This document shows, piece by piece, positions 46,711-59,071 of a stretch of 64,000 bases of DNA (position 1 is the first letter of the stretch; every line of letters begins with the position of its first letter). Origin of the DNA: Camellia lanceoleosa. Taxonomy: Eukaryota; Streptophyta; Magnoliopsida; Ericales; Theaceae. The notes below the pieces were generated by a model that was given only the letters and a program-made list of their open reading frames with translations, did no database searches and had not been told where the DNA came from. The stretch covers positions 39,316,190-39,380,189 of the forward strand of contig CM045761.1 in the NCBI GenBank assembly GCA_025200525.1, written 5' to 3'. The translations under genes were made by a program, and so were the position numbers.

Positions 46711-47450
46711 CTTTTTTTAAATGACAAGTTTTATCAAAGATATAAATAATTTTTATTTTTGGATCACAAGATATTAATTTATTAGTAAAGTTAAATTATA
46801 ATTAACAAGGTTATGCTTGTTCCATTAGCTCCAACCCTTAAGCCGATTAATGCTTCCTACCCCACTAGGGGTCGACCCCCTGGGGGTATGAATCACGGCT
46901 GCCTTAAGCCAAACCCACCTCCCTTAAATAACTCAAGTTATCAACAAGATCAATCAAAGTAGCATTTAAGTAAGTACAAATTTTAAACACCAATAGATAT
47001 AACACGTTAGAGTGGCCTCGATTGACTATTTTAGTTAATTTTTAAACTTTTTAACTATTTTAACTCAACTAAAAAAGTTATGCTTAAAAAATTAATTAAT
47101 TAATTTTTTTTTAGTAATTGATTTGATAATTGTAACAAAAAAAGTAAAATAATTATAATTTAAACATAACATTTTATTTTATTAGTTATTTTAACATATT
47201 TTGTCTTTCTTAGCTATTCCCAAACACCTCCAGTGAAAAGTCTAGTTTCACATGAGAGATTAATCCAGGGTATTCCCACCATCTTCGAGTTTAATTTTCT
47301 TAGCAAAAATGATAAATTCTACCACCATATGCGATACAAACAGAGCTTTTTTAACAAAATTTTCCTCTACAGTGACATATTTTTTTAATAATCCTTTCAT
47401 TTCGACCAAAGCATCTATCACAATGTCTCACAATTTTAAAAATGGCACAT

Positions 47451-50400
47451 TCAAGTCAAGCCACCAATCCTAATAACTGCATCGGTCCCAGAAACACATT
47501 TATCTTCAACAAATGGAATCGTCTTCCACACAGTCAACTTCATTGGCCTGCAACCTTTGCCTACATATGTCATGGGAATACAATTTCTAGTATTTATGTA
47601 ATTTCACATTGTTTAATTCTTATAAAGACAACTTCTCACCTTCAGCAAGACTATTATTTTCCTTGCAAATAGCGGCATAATGAGAACCGGCCAACTCAAA
47701 GAGGGTGAATTGGCAATTGCTTGTTAAGTTGGAGGGGTCATCAAAAGAATCAACAACTATTTCAGATACCTGACAACATAGTTTAGAAATTAGTAGTAAA
47801 ACAATAAAGCGCTGTTTGGTAATACTTACAGTTTCTTTTTGGTAAAAATGAAAGCAACAAACACCGTCTAGTGTTCACATGTTTTAAAAACTTGCTTTGA
47901 AAACAAATGAAAAGGGTGGCCAGAGGTGGTGACCGTAGGTGGTTTCCATCGGTAGGAGGTGGTTGGCAATGGCTAGAGAAGGTTGCCGGTCAAGGGAAGT
48001 GAACCGGAGGTGATTTGTGTGGTCAAAGATGGTGGTTGGCTAAAAAGCACAGATATAGACATGTGACACGACACGAACACACAGACACGTAAATTTTCAA
48101 AAAATGCAGAACATGACACGTTTAAAACATATATTTTTATTATATGTATATTTTTAAATATTTAATATGTATTTTATGTCAAATATTTAATTTTATTAAA
48201 TTTATCAACCTTAGGTATACTATTTTAGTAAAAAAATTAAAAATTAAAAAATTTTTGTGACAAAAAATAACACTCAACTTGTTCCTAGAGTGTCCCTAAC
48301 ATGTCCTCAGCATGTCCCTTACGTGTCCAATGTGTCCTCAGCATGTCCAAAGTGTCCCAGCGTATTCAACTCTTTCCAGTGTGTCTGACACGTGTCCAAA
48401 GCGTGTCCATGTCCAACACGTGTTGGACACCTATACGCGACCTCCAGAGAGGTGTCTATGCTTCATAGGTGGCTGCCGTAGAATGTGGTGGCTGAAGGTG
48501 GCTGGAGGCTGGAGGTGGTGATCAGTGGTGAATTGTGGCCGGAAGGGATGGAAGGAGGAGGAATGCATGAATTTTTTTTTTTTTTTTTTTTCCTAAACAC
48601 ATGAAACCAACTTTGTTGTTACATAAATTTAAAAAATCTTGTGAACTGCTTGTAAGTTTTTGAAAATGAAAATAGATATCAAACGAATTTTTGTTCACAG
48701 TTTTTAAAATTTTCAGAAATATAAACAAAAATAAAATGTTACAATTTGCATATTTGGATCAAGAAGTAAACGTTAAATGTTCAGTGCAGCAAATTGGGTA
48801 AACTTGCATGGCATATTAAAGCAGAAATGTCTTTATGAAAGCTAAAACCTAGAGAAAAATGAATTTGTGAGTTGAGCATTGTGTAGACCAAAATACCACG
48901 GATGCCCAGTTTTAATTTTATCTATTCCATTCCTCATGTTTTCAATTCTAGTCAAATCGGTCTAATTTCAGAACAGCCATTTAAATCATTAACGGAATAA
49001 TCATAAATCATACCTCGGAGTTTGAATTCTGAGATAGATGAAAGCTTCCTCCAGTAGCAGCAGCCCTACACCGGATAGTAAAGGTCTTGAAAGGTGCACC
49101 TGAAAAGCCCCTTCCCAAAGCTTTGACATATGCCTCCTGAAAGTTAAATAGACACAACCCAAGGAAGGCAAAAATTAATATTCACTCTAATAGATCAACC
49201 ATGACAAACCCTCTTAGTCTTGATATCACTCAGGGTACATCAAATGACCAAAAGCTCCCCTACATTTTTTGAAATGCATGCGTAACAACCCAAAGAGGAT
49301 TTAAGATTCATGTTCCCAAAAAATTGAATTTAGATTTGCAGAAGGTTATTTTTGTTGAAAATACAGGTCTTAAGAACCTTCATCTAAATACATAAAAAAC
49401 CAATTCCCGCCAAATATCCAAACAAGGCTTCTAGACACAGGCATAGGTTAGAGACGACATGCAAAACTCTTTGCAGAACATGCCAAGCTGCAATATTAAC
49501 AGTCTTTAAAACCAACATAATCATTTGTCAACATATATTTTTTTTTCAAGGAAATGAAATAAAGAAGGAAAAAACTGCACGAATACAGATCCTTAAAAAT
49601 TTACCTGCATCATTGACAGTTGAAGCATCTCAATTTCACCTCATAAATTTGAAGAAATAAATCCTTTTAGAGCATATTTTAGACTAGCATCTCGTTATTA
49701 TTGATTTTTCAGTGCTTGCATCCTATTCCTTCAAAAGAAACTTCTGCTAAATATTCAAATATAAACTGTCGTAATTTGGTAGAGAGTTCTAATAGGGGTT
49801 AGATTGTTTTACTTCCTAACCAAATCAAACATATAATATGGTGCTATAATCTTGTCCATATAAATGAAATGATACTTAGTTCTGAGGCTTTCTATGTATT
49901 TTAGCAAACCGTATCACAAAAATATTTTCTTGGCTAAAATTTGATTTGATTTAAATTTAAATATATGATGAAAAAACAATTTAATTTTTTATTGCCAACA
50001 GTACACCTAAAACTAACTATTAAAGAAACATAGCTAACCTTTAGTGTCCATAACTTTATGAACTCCTGGCGCTGAACTTCAGGGTCTGAAATAGCAGCTA
50101 AGAAATCCATTTCATGGTGTGAAAAGTACCGCCTAGCAAAAGACAAGATATCATTCCTTATTGTCCGCTGCTTTTCTTCCACATCAATACCAATCTATGA
50201 TAAGAAGGGTGAATCACATCCATTTAAAGTTACTTTAAACAACAACAGTGGAGAAAAACAAGAAAGCAAAAAATTCAAGGAGAACCAAAGTAGACAAGAG
50301 GGAATCATAGTACTGACTTGAGAATCCATAGTAACCCCACAGGCTATCAAAGAAGAAGTATGGGAAAGGTTGAAATGCAATGGTGGTGGGTGCCAATCAT

Positions 50401-53260
50401 CACTTTGTTGCCACTCTACCTATCAACATATTCTATAAGAAAACATATTTACCTTTAAAAACATAAAGTTTATGAGCCAATGGATAAGAAATTGCATAGC
50501 CACTCTCAGTAAGAAAAGCAAACCTCAGGCTTCCCATGGATGTTCTTCCTAAACTTCAAGGATCTCGGATTAACTTGAGAATTGATCTGATCTAGTATGA
50601 AAATGTATTTTGCTCAAGTTAACACCAGCTGCTATACAATATCTATCTACATCATTGATGGATCACAACAATAATTCTCAAAATAGGAAGGAAAGAATCA
50701 AGCAAAAGAATCCCATCTAATAGTTCAAATGTAATATGCTGGTTCATTTAACAACAGACTGTCACACAAGCAGAGACTGCCTCTCTCTCTCTTTTTTATT
50801 TTTTTCCCCAATTTTTTTTTAAATTTTTTTTTTTTTTTATAAGTGAGGCAAATTGTATTAAAAGAAACATCAAAAGGGATGTTGCTATATACAAAAAGGT
50901 TCAACTATGATATCCTATATCACTCTCAAAACTCAACAAAAGAGACCTATATGCTCAAAGACAAAAAGACCTAGAGATTCTTACAAGAGGTCGGCAAAAT
51001 CTATAATACAATCCAGGTTAGTTTGACCTTCCATGAAATTCAACTATCCAAAATGGCCAAAAGTTACTTTTGAGCGTAAACATAGGCTCTATACTTTGAA
51101 AAGTGCTACTTTGTGGTCTCAAGCCACATTAAGCACAAAAAAACTAGGAACCTGGCCTTCTATCTTTGCTTCCCCACATCTCCTCTAATACTGCTCCACA
51201 ACCCCATCAGTAACAACTACAGGAACTCATCCAAAAGGGCTAGCCAAAGTGATGTCATTTGGGTTCATTGTTCCTACTTATATACCAAGATCACCCATGC
51301 AAACTTCAGATATGTGAACCTCCCACAGTCGTGCACGGGTTGGCTGCTCTAATACCATAAGTAACAACTATTCCCTAGTGGCCAGAGCCACCAACACACA
51401 GAAAGTATATTCCCTATCCTTTTAGGCATGGTTTCCAAGTCAACATGGTCGTGCACATGAGTCGACTCTGATACCACACAGAACAACCATGGGAACTCAC
51501 CCAAAAGGGAAAGGATGTCATTTAAATTCATTATTACTAGTTATGTACCCACGATCACCCATACAAATTTTCGATGTAGAAGGGGATCGTTACCCCATTC
51601 CCCACAACCTTAGACATAAACGAAGATTCCAATGTAATCCAGGTATGCAACTGTAACTTGTAATGCACCAATATTACACCCTTGACATTATGGACTTTTA
51701 CAACTGAAATCAAAACTAATTTTGCCAAATTTACCGTCAAACCTGAAACGGCCACAAAACATAGGGGAATGCACCAAAGATAGTCCAATTGGACTGGATC
51801 TGCCACCTTGAAAATCACAAAATCATCTGTAAGCAGAATATGAGAGACCACAATGAAAGCACCTTCTCTAGCAGACCCACCCTACTGATCATCTAACAAG
51901 AACGAAAAGTAAAGTGCCAAATGCAGGCAATATCCAGTACGGAGAGTCCTTTCAAATAATATCTGGAAAGAATAGCCTCTAAGATGTCAGCAATTAGTAC
52001 ATTCCCAACAAATTTTGTTCTTAAAAGTAACTTGTGAGTACCCAATGGCTTTTGAAATTCTAAATTTCTATGCGTATGCAAACAATGAAATGGTTTGCAA
52101 TTGCTTTGTAGCTTAGCAGTGCTTCAAAAAAAAATTTCTCTCATATATCCATTAGTTCTCATGTGATTCAGCATCTAAGTGTATCTATCCAATATTGATG
52201 TTTATAGATCCAAATCCATTAGATTTTTCCTAAGTCTGACTACCAGACGAACTTAATAAGTGAAGTTTTTCGTCATGGCTGGAATAAGTTTTTGCAGCAA
52301 TTAGACATCAAACCAAAAAAGTATTTAAATTTAGGAAATCCAAATTATAAGGTCCAGATAGTTGTCAACATCCAATTGATAACCAGTTTTTTTATTTCAG
52401 TAAATAAATAAGAAACAAATATAAGTATGATAAATGGTCTTACATCTTGCTATGGTAGTGCGAACCAAGGCACGAGCTAGCAGGGCTCTTTTTTTGAGGT
52501 CCTCTCCATACATGCTGAAAACATTTTCTCTCTCACACGGTGATAGAAGTTCCAGGTATTGATTTAGAAGGGATGCATTCTTCACTTCATTTGGTAAAAT
52601 GTACCAAAAATGGGTTTCCCTGGAATTTAAAAGAAAATTTTTCTCGTTTTAGTTCATATAATAAAATTTTAAAGCACTATAGTAGTGGCTATGTTAAAAA
52701 CAACTCATAAATACATGAAAGAAGATAAATATTAAAAACCAATGGATTGAGAGTTCATCTATTAAGCAGAAGAGATGGTATATGACAAGGAGAAAGTAGT
52801 AAAATACCTAATAGATTCTGATAAGTCATCAAATTTAAATTCCTTCCACTTACCACAATTACTCTTAAAAATGTTCTTCCTACTTTTCAACTGCACATAA
52901 CTATCTCAAAACAAGAGACTACTACCATATGACACCAACACTAATTTTCATCATTTTCCATGAAAGAATATATACGACTTACAAGACTTAGAAACTGCGC
53001 ACACGCTAAACCATTTTGAGTCAAATGCAAGGCCAGTGATTGTCTTTTTATCCAAAATAGAGTTGGTTGTATGTTGCACAGTATAATGAATTTCCAATTG
53101 GAAAGAAACCTAAAATGGTATTGAATATTAAGGAAAACAGGCTTACATACGTTTGAGATGGAAGTTGTACAGAGACCAGAGGGGATGAAGAATTAAAGAA
53201 CCTCTGACTCAAGCAATATGTCTTCATCACGGAACTGGCTCTGAGGAGATATGACAACAT
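47451..53260 (-). CDS. 4'-phosphopantetheinyl transferase (plant Sfp-type)
   Basis: Eight coding exons: 53151-53260, 52444-52619, 50524-50591, 50318-50419, 50039-50194, 49014-49136, 47640-47769, 47451-47554, all GT-AG and in phase, giving an intact 322-residue protein. The N-terminus (MLSYLLRASSVMKTYC, rich in Arg/Ser, no acids at first) fits an organelle-targeting peptide, probably mitochondrial. The core matches the Sfp/HetI family: ETHFWYILPNEV, RALLARALVRTTIARY, HGKPEVEWQ, FNLSHTSSLIACGV, the magnesium-binding GIDVEE, and KLWTLKEAYVKALGRGF with the catalytic W-x3-KEA element. These enzymes move phosphopantetheine from CoA to a serine of acyl carrier protein. Arabidopsis At3g11470, which modifies mitochondrial ACP, is the closest recalled relative. 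The start at 53260 follows an in-frame stop. Introns hold several old transposons. Confidence 0.9.
47814..48770. mobile_element. Second hAT-like element with G-rich core, carrying a nested insertion
   Basis: The left part 'gctgtttggtaatacttac' and the right part 'tttttaaaattttcagaaat' followed by 'ataaacaaaaataaaa' resemble the ends of the element at 30547-31333, and the core again has GGTGG phrases ('ggaggctggaggtggtga'). A second repeat is inserted at about 48040-48465. It lies in the last-but-one long intron of the phosphopantetheinyl transferase gene. Ends approximate. Confidence 0.4.
48040..48465 (+). mobile_element. ACACGACACG-rich repeat nested in the hAT-like element
   Basis: It starts 'aaaagcacagatatagacat', then 'gtgacacgacacgaacac' and 'ttcaaaaaatgcagaaca', the same order as the element at 14985-15365 on the other strand. 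It ends near 'gtgtctatgcttcat', roughly inverse to the start. The right half is a run of TGTCC-containing phrases. Confidence 0.5.
50820..51870 (-). mobile_element. Degenerate LINE (L1) remnant in an intron of the transferase gene
   Basis: Minus-strand translation of 51555-51851 gives an L1 reverse-transcriptase segment: SHILLTDDFVIFKVADP at the place of the catalytic FADD box, then FVAVSGLTVNLAK. Downstream on the minus strand a typical plant L1 3'UTR, 'ctcttttgttgagttttgag' then 'cttttaatacaatttgcctc', runs into a poly(A) tail (T-rich on the plus strand at 50810-50840). The first residue of the FADD box is lost and frames are broken, so it is inactive. Confidence 0.65.
51205..51570. repeat. 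Diverged direct repeat, spacing about 270 bp
   Basis: 'taacaactacaggaactcat' then 'ccaaaaggg' near 51210 is repeated as 'gaacaaccatgggaactcac' then 'ccaaaaggg' near 51481. Both are followed by 'gatgtcattt' and 'gatcacccat'. Phrases such as 'actctgataccac' are typical of dispersed plant repeats. Confidence 0.5.
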
Positions 53261-54244
53261 GCATGCCAGGGATTGCGCTAAATCGTTTTTTCACAATGCT
53301 GTGACCAAGGTGTTACAAGTTGAAATCCTCAAAGAAACAACCTGCAATCCAAGAAGATAATTAGGTCACCACAATGTTTATATGGAGTAGAAAGAACGTA
53401 AACTTTCAGCCTGCTGGTTAAGATTTGGAGCATGTCATGCACAGGTAATCGTTCTAAGTCCTATACTTGTTTGGAAATAGTTGGGTCATAATTAGTTTAG
53501 AAATATTTTGTTTAGTAGGATTTAGGTCCTCCTTTTCCTAGTGGGAAGATAGCATGTTTCTATACAAGGAAAGTTTTGTAAACGTAATTAGACCTGTGTT
53601 ACCAAAAAAACTAATACTTAACAAATTACGTATTGGTAGGCATGTTCTGAAACATGGTACACTTTCATTCCAAAACGATAAATTTAGTGATCCGAAACAA
53701 TTCCACAAGTTTTTTTTCTAATATATTTCCTTAAATGTTTTCTTAGGAGGAAAATTTTCAAATATAATGAACTAAAATCTAAGACGAGTTAAGTTTTGAC
53801 AAGACAAAACATAAAAAATGGGTTATAATGCTCAAAGAAATGTTTTGCTACATGAAGGAAAAAAATTAAATTTAATTAGATGCCTAATAGTTACAAGAAA
53901 ATTACTCTAAAAGTGCCTTAAATTCTTAGGTGTAATATACACAAGTCTACATCTATCGTATCACATTTTAGAGCATGTGGCGTACCATGTTTCCGTTCTT
54001 GTTCCCATTCCCATTTCACATACAGGTCGAGGTGTACGTAGTGCGGATCGGTGCAGTTCCGGTGAAAAATAGAAATCGTACAGCGGGTGGTGGATTGATA
54101 AAAGTGTCATTAAAAATTGCCATTTTTCTTATCAAAAACCAGCAATTCGGTTGGCAAATAATGACGGTTTTAACTTAGCGGTTCGGGTGGATTGGCGGTT
54201 TATAAAAAAATATAATTCAAATCGCTGAGATCACTACTACTTAC
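53261..54244 (-). other. 5' region of the phosphopantetheinyl transferase gene
   Basis: Probably 5'UTR intron if the leader exon at 55029 belongs to this gene. No coding sequence is supported; small frames such as 53975-54178 show no domain. Confidence 0.4.
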
Positions 54245-54770
54245 CTCATGAGATGCAAGCCGCTGAGTGTGCAATGGGAACCTAAAGGGTCACGAACTGA
54301 GCTGAAATGGATCCAAAAAACTAATCAGGAAATTGATTGTGGACATGGTACAAGTTCTGTGTAGCAACAAACTGGTACCTGATGAAAAAAAAAAAATCAT
54401 CTTCTGACCTAACATATACTATAGCCTCCTCACTGCTATTACTTGCTGCTTCTTTCTGTCCGGCATTCTTATGCTGTAGGTTCAATCAGAAACCCAAAAG
54501 AAAGAAAAGGAAACCAATTATAAATCAAAATGGGAACATGTAAGGAACACCATTGCAACAATTTTAAAGAAAATGCCAAGCAACTAAGGAACACTAATAG
54601 GTAAATTTTAAAAATGTTTGTTGCTTGCCTTATATCTTCTCAAGTTAAGAGCAGTAACAACAGAGTAAGGTGTATCATCTTCATCTTCCTCGATTTTACC
54701 AATTGTCCCTACCGTGGTTTGCCCCAATATTAGGTCCACAAAACCACTTATGGCACTAGTTCTGGACACA
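54245..54770 (-). pseudogene. Fragment of a BCCIP/BCP1-like gene
   Basis: Three former exons in the order expected for the plant BCCIP homologue (At2g44510 type): about 54629-54770 (ISGFVDLILGQTTVGT, then DDTPYSVVTALNLRRYK), 54379-54473 (HKNAGQKEAA, then AIVYVRSED) and 54245-54301 (RFPLHTQRLASHE). Splice-like borders remain: acceptor CTACAG before the second block, acceptor TTTCAG and donor GAG|GTAAGT around the third, and a GC donor after the first. At least one exon between the first two blocks and the start and end of the gene are missing. A T12 run disrupts the end of the second block and a TGA replaces a tryptophan codon in the third. BCCIP proteins bind partners in ribosome biogenesis, cell cycle and repair; this copy cannot make one. 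It lies inside the transferase 5' region on the same strand. Confidence 0.65.
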
Positions 54771-55028
54771 AAGGTGAGGATTTGTTGGGCTCAATCACAG
54801 TGTTACCACTTGGATCATGAATAAAGATCTGACATTACATTTGATGTAGGATGGCTAACCAGAAGAAAACAAATACAGAGAAAAACGAAAACCACACCCA
54901 AAGAAATTAAAATAAACCCTAAAATCTCAATCTCAATATCGCAATTTCATAATCCAAGCTGAATAACACTAAATACAGGCATGGGAAGAACAAAGAGAAA
55001 GAGCAAAGAAAGAGAGAGAGCTACGTAC

Positions 55029-55165
55029 CACCAGCGAAGAGCAGCGCCGGGGACGAGCGAAGAGCGGCGGCGGTGGCGCGGTGGCAGCAAGGCTGGTGGC
55101 GCCGATCGGGGAGACGAAAAGCAACAGACGATTAATGAAATGAGATGGGGTGTCAATTAGGTTTA
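55029..55165 (-). promoter_or_regulatory. Candidate leader exon of the phosphopantetheinyl transferase gene
   Basis: A GC-rich leader on the minus strand ends at donor CTGGTG|GTACGTAG. No long coding frame starts in it. Linking it to the transferase start at 53260 by 5'UTR splicing is inferred from strand and order. Confidence 0.4.
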
Positions 55166-55217
55166 ATGAGAATTGATTGTGTGCGTGTGAGTGTGTTAGT
55201 TTGATAATGTAACCTGG

Positions 55218-55228
55218 TATATATATAC
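55218..55228 (-). promoter_or_regulatory. Possible TATA box (TATATATATAC)
   Basis: TATATATA lies about 60 bp upstream of the candidate leader exon on the minus strand, a reasonable promoter position. Confidence 0.3.
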
Positions 55229-55325
55229 AGTAATGATTCAGGCCCATAAAACATCACCCCCTCAACTCTCACTCATTTGTTATTGATCCTAATAAAAAAG
55301 AAAAAAAATATATATGTATATATAT

Positions 55326-55765
55326 TGTGTGGGTGATTCTTCGACTACATCGCCTCCTTAATCCAATTTGTAGAACACGCTTGAGAATAGATGAGACTCA
55401 TGTCACAGAAAGAAAAGGCTCCGGCGGTGGTTCTTCCACTCGGGGGCACTCCGACGATCAAGTCAATATCTCTCAAAGACAATATCAATGCTTAAATTAC
55501 TGCACAAGACTACAAATTGCGTATTTTAGACCCGCCGGGGGTGCCCTTCTTTTATAGTCTTTCTCTATCCTAGTCCCACTAGAAGTCTCACTTCCATGGA
55601 CTCTAATTCCGGATCTACCTTGGACTCTTCAAGAGATAAGGATAGACTCCCTGAGAGTACTACCTATATCCATCTTGCAGTCTTTATTCTTTCTAGGACT
55701 CGTCCCTTATCCACTTATCTCGACTCCGCTTTCTTCGGAGATAACCTCAAGCATATCTCATGACA
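55326..55765 (-). repeat. Candidate 3'LTR of the Tat element
   Basis: On the minus strand a plausible LTR starts TGTCATGAGATATGC (55765) and ends TTCACCCACACA (55326). A TATA motif, GACTATAAAAGAAGG, lies near 55549-55560, followed by a GC-rich leader, as in U3-R-U5. No polypurine tract is evident just upstream of 55765, so that boundary may be wrong. The 5'LTR for comparison is outside the window. Confidence 0.4.
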
Positions 55766-56724
55766 CATGGAACCTCTACGACACTTGGCGTCACCTCGCC
55801 ACGTGTTGGTACTCGTAAAATATATTCCCATTAATCGCTCCCTAGGTTCTATTACCTCGGCATACCGAGGTGATGGAACCTATATTTGAACTTTTTTCGT
55901 GACGTCTACCAAGAACTTTCTAGCCGAGATCATTTATTTTCGTCGACATGTCTTCATCTAAGAACAATAAATCAAATCAATTTTCCTTCGCGCATGAGCC
56001 GCCATGCACCATTTCTCAATCGCTTTCATCGACGCTTTTTCCTCATTGGTCCGCGGTGACGCGACGCGCTTGGCCGTTTTTCATCGCTATACTGCTTCGA
56101 CGATGCATTAACCCAGCGCAATAATTGCTTTTGCCGCTGCTTTCATGTTTTGGACAAAACGCTTTGCCTCTCTTTCTTTTCACTTCGTGATTTGAATACT
56201 CAGATTTTCTCTCTAAAGCTTTCTTTCCTTCGAATCCGCCATTGCTTGAAGCTCTCATTTCGCTAAGCTTTCGCCATCATGGCGTTAAATCATCGACCTC
56301 GGCGTAGCTCATTCCTACTTTCACCTTTTCTCGTAAGCAATCGGCTTTTCTCTTCCATTCTTGATTTATCCTCAAATTTCTTGCCATTGTTGTCGCTTTA
56401 GTATTTAATTTGTGAATCGCTCACCGAGTGTGTATTATTTCTTGGTTTTTGCACATGTCATGTACACTCGTGACTGCACCTCTTGTTCTTGGTCTTCTAC
56501 CCTTTCGTTTCTTGAATCGAGACTTCGCTTTTGCTTTTCGCTTTCCAGATTACGCCTTCATACTCTTTCTTCGTAGATTTAGGTTTGGGATTTACTTATA
56601 GACCCATCAATCCTTAGGAAAAACTGAAACAAATTTATCAATACATACTTAGGTTTAAACCGAGGTCCCAAGAACCCTTTAGGAATATTCTATTTCTGTA
56701 GTCAAGTACTTGTATACCAAAACC
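55766..56724. other. Tat element segment between LTR and antisense ORF
   Basis: No coding sequence is accepted. The repeated word 'cctcggcataccgagg' (near 55854) is a short palindrome. The segment may hold the promoter of the plus-strand accessory ORF. Confidence 0.35.
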
Positions 56725-59071
56725 ATGGGTATGTGGAGAAATAGGGTTAACACCCCAACCAAACTAGAATATTTTAGGCAGGAGTTCTTCATTCCTGCCG
56801 ATGTTCACTTAAGACTGGCTGGGGAGGGCGACTCCATTATGCCCGAGGATGATAACATCCCTTTCCTGTTGTAGCCTTTGTGGAATGTCGGCTTTGGTTC
56901 CCTCTAGATCCCCTTTTCCGCGAGGTCCTTCATTACTATACCTTAAACCCTATGCAACTCACCATCAACGCCTATAGAACCCTTAATGGTATAATAGCCT
57001 TAGCTCGGCAGGAGAGTGTCAGGATCACTCTTGCCGACATCCAATACTGTTATACCATGTGTGCCCTCAACCTAAAGGAGAAAGGTTATGTGTACTACCT
57101 CAAGCCGAGGTCCACCGAGTTTAAAATTGTAGCCGACCTTCCTGACTCCAACAAAGGTGTTGGAGATAACTACCTTATTACATCTGGTAACTAGGAGTTT
57201 GGCCTAGATGAAGAAGTCCATCTTTTCCCTCTCCCCCGAACAGTAAAAGAGGGCAAGGGTAAGAGCCCAACGTCAATTGTTTAGCTGTTACTTTCTTCAA
57301 GTTTTTCCAAAAGATTTTATCTGTTTCTGATATTTTGTTCTGTTTTACAGACGTTCGCAAGCCTCCCAAAGACTTTCGCCAATCCTATTTTCCTGGGAAA
57401 GGCCTGAAGAAGCTCCTGGACCTTATAATCCAGAAGCGCAAAGCTCCACTGGTACTGAACTTCATCCCAACGTATAAGTCAACTTTGCCTGACATCCCAA
57501 GAACGAAGAAAAAGAGCTCATCTACGGCCACAACTCAAACCACATCTACATCCCGGACAGATCAAGGTTCTACTTCTGACCCAACCGATCTTCCATCAAC
57601 TTCAGCCCAATACCTGATCCCAGTAACAGAAAGAAAGCGTCGACGACGACTTGTCAAAACAGCCGAGATGATGCGCCCAAAGCCAGTGGTGCTGGACCTT
57701 CTAGCCGATCTGCCAACCGATGTGGATCTCAGACCATTCCAAACAAAGGCCCCCACCGGTTTAAAAGAGTCAAAAAGGCCCAGCCAAAGGCCAAAGTTAC
57801 TGAGGCCGAGGCTGAAGATGCCTTGCCCATCTCCCAACTAACCTCAACGGTGAAGACCACTTCTGCTCCCGCCAAAAGATCTGCTGAGGCCCAGCCATCG
57901 GGGTCAACTCAGCCAAAAAGGCCGAGGTCGTCGTCTGCGACGACTTCGGGGTCCAGGGTTCCCAAAGTCCCCTGGGAGCCCAAAATTACACTTGAAAACA
58001 GGCCCGTCTACGCCAACGAAAGCGCCGCCGATGTAAACATCGGCGTGGCACTCAAAGATCGCAGTTCTTGAGAGTGATCTTGAGCGTAATGCCAAGATGA
58101 ACGAATACGAACTACGCCCTCATGCCGCGCTCTGTCCAAGTAAGTCTTTGAATTTGATAACTTTCATCGCCACTTTTCTTCATACTTGTAAAGTTTTGCA
58201 ATATTTTGTGATAACCTCTGTCTTGTGAACTTTCAGGCCATTCAACACGCCCACACCTTCTCCATGCAAGCATTTGAAGCAAAGGAGAAATTGTCCGAGA
58301 TGGAAAAGGAGTTTGCTGCCCCTCAGAAACAAAACAAGAGTCTTAAAAATAAAATGAAGACTCGAAGACTGCCGAGGTTGTAACTCAGCTCAAGAAGAGG
58401 TCGATGAAAGGGCCGAGGTCATTGGCCATTAAAAACGCGTCAAGCGCAGAAGAAAGAGGCCGAGGAAAAAGCAGCCCAACCCGAAACGGAACAGCAAGAT
58501 GCCCTGGCCACCAAAGAAGCCGAAATCAAGGCTGCAGATGAAGAGGCCTACAACCAGGGTATTGCCGACGTCACTGAAGACTACAAGCTTCAGTCGTGCA
58601 GTATGCAACAGGATTTTCCTTATGGATGTCCTCGCCAAAAACTTAACATTACAGACGATTCGCCATGGCGCAATGCTATCCTTTGTTTTTCCGCCCTCCT
58701 CCAAGCCAAGTCAAGAAGAAGCTGATTCTGAAACCGAGGCTGAAGATGAGGATGAGGAAAACAAAGATAACGAGGCCTTGGTGAGGAAGTCCAAATCTCC
58801 TCCTAAGGATGATCAAGTTTTGGACTTGACCCAGAACGAAGATCTTGAAGAGGCGCCCAAGGAAGCTGACGTCGGCAAGTTATCCTCTGACCTTCTCTTG
58901 GCTGAGAGAAGTATTGAGAAGACTTTGGCCGAGATTGATGCCGAAATTGCGGCTGATAAGGAGGCCGAGGTCATGGTGGGAAAGCATGCTGAGGTTGCGG
59001 CAGAAAAAGATGAAGAGGTTGTTCTTCAAGAGCCCTCTGAGGTCCCAGCCCAACCTGCTCCTGAAGCTTGA
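56725..59071 (+). pseudogene. Antisense accessory ORF of the Tat element (putative gypsy-type transposon protein), broken
   Basis: Spliced plus-strand gene opposite to pol: exon 1 56725-57258, exon 2 57351-58139, exon 3 from 58237, with introns 57259-57350 and 58140-58236 (GT-AG, in phase). Exon 1 encodes a domain like the plant 'putative gypsy type transposon' family (Pfam Transposase_28), with LDPLFREVLHYYTLNP then YYLKPRSTEF. A basic Ser/Thr/Pro-rich linker (ERKRRRRLVKT, AQPSGSTQPKRPRSS) follows, and a glutamate-rich coiled-coil end to 59071. Breaks: a one-base loss near 56866, a TAG at 57192, and frameshifts near 57830, 58112 and in the coiled coil. The linker suggests a nuclear, nucleic-acid-associated protein. 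Function unknown. Confidence 0.65.

Larger units (their letters stand above)
44230..47450. other. Intergenic region with MITEs and a possible solo LTR
   Basis: No gene is supported. Around 44590-45050 a TATA motif (CCTATAAATAGG, 44831-44842) followed by an ACAA/ATCA-rich leader with no ORF suggests a decayed small LTR, but no ends were found. Two related MITEs (45503-45847, 46367-46710) with a hairpin element between them are listed separately. Confidence 0.45.

Noticed and set aside
58429..58704. Minus-strand ORF opposite the coiled coil
   Set aside because: Complement of the accessory ORF; no similarity to pol or any family seen.
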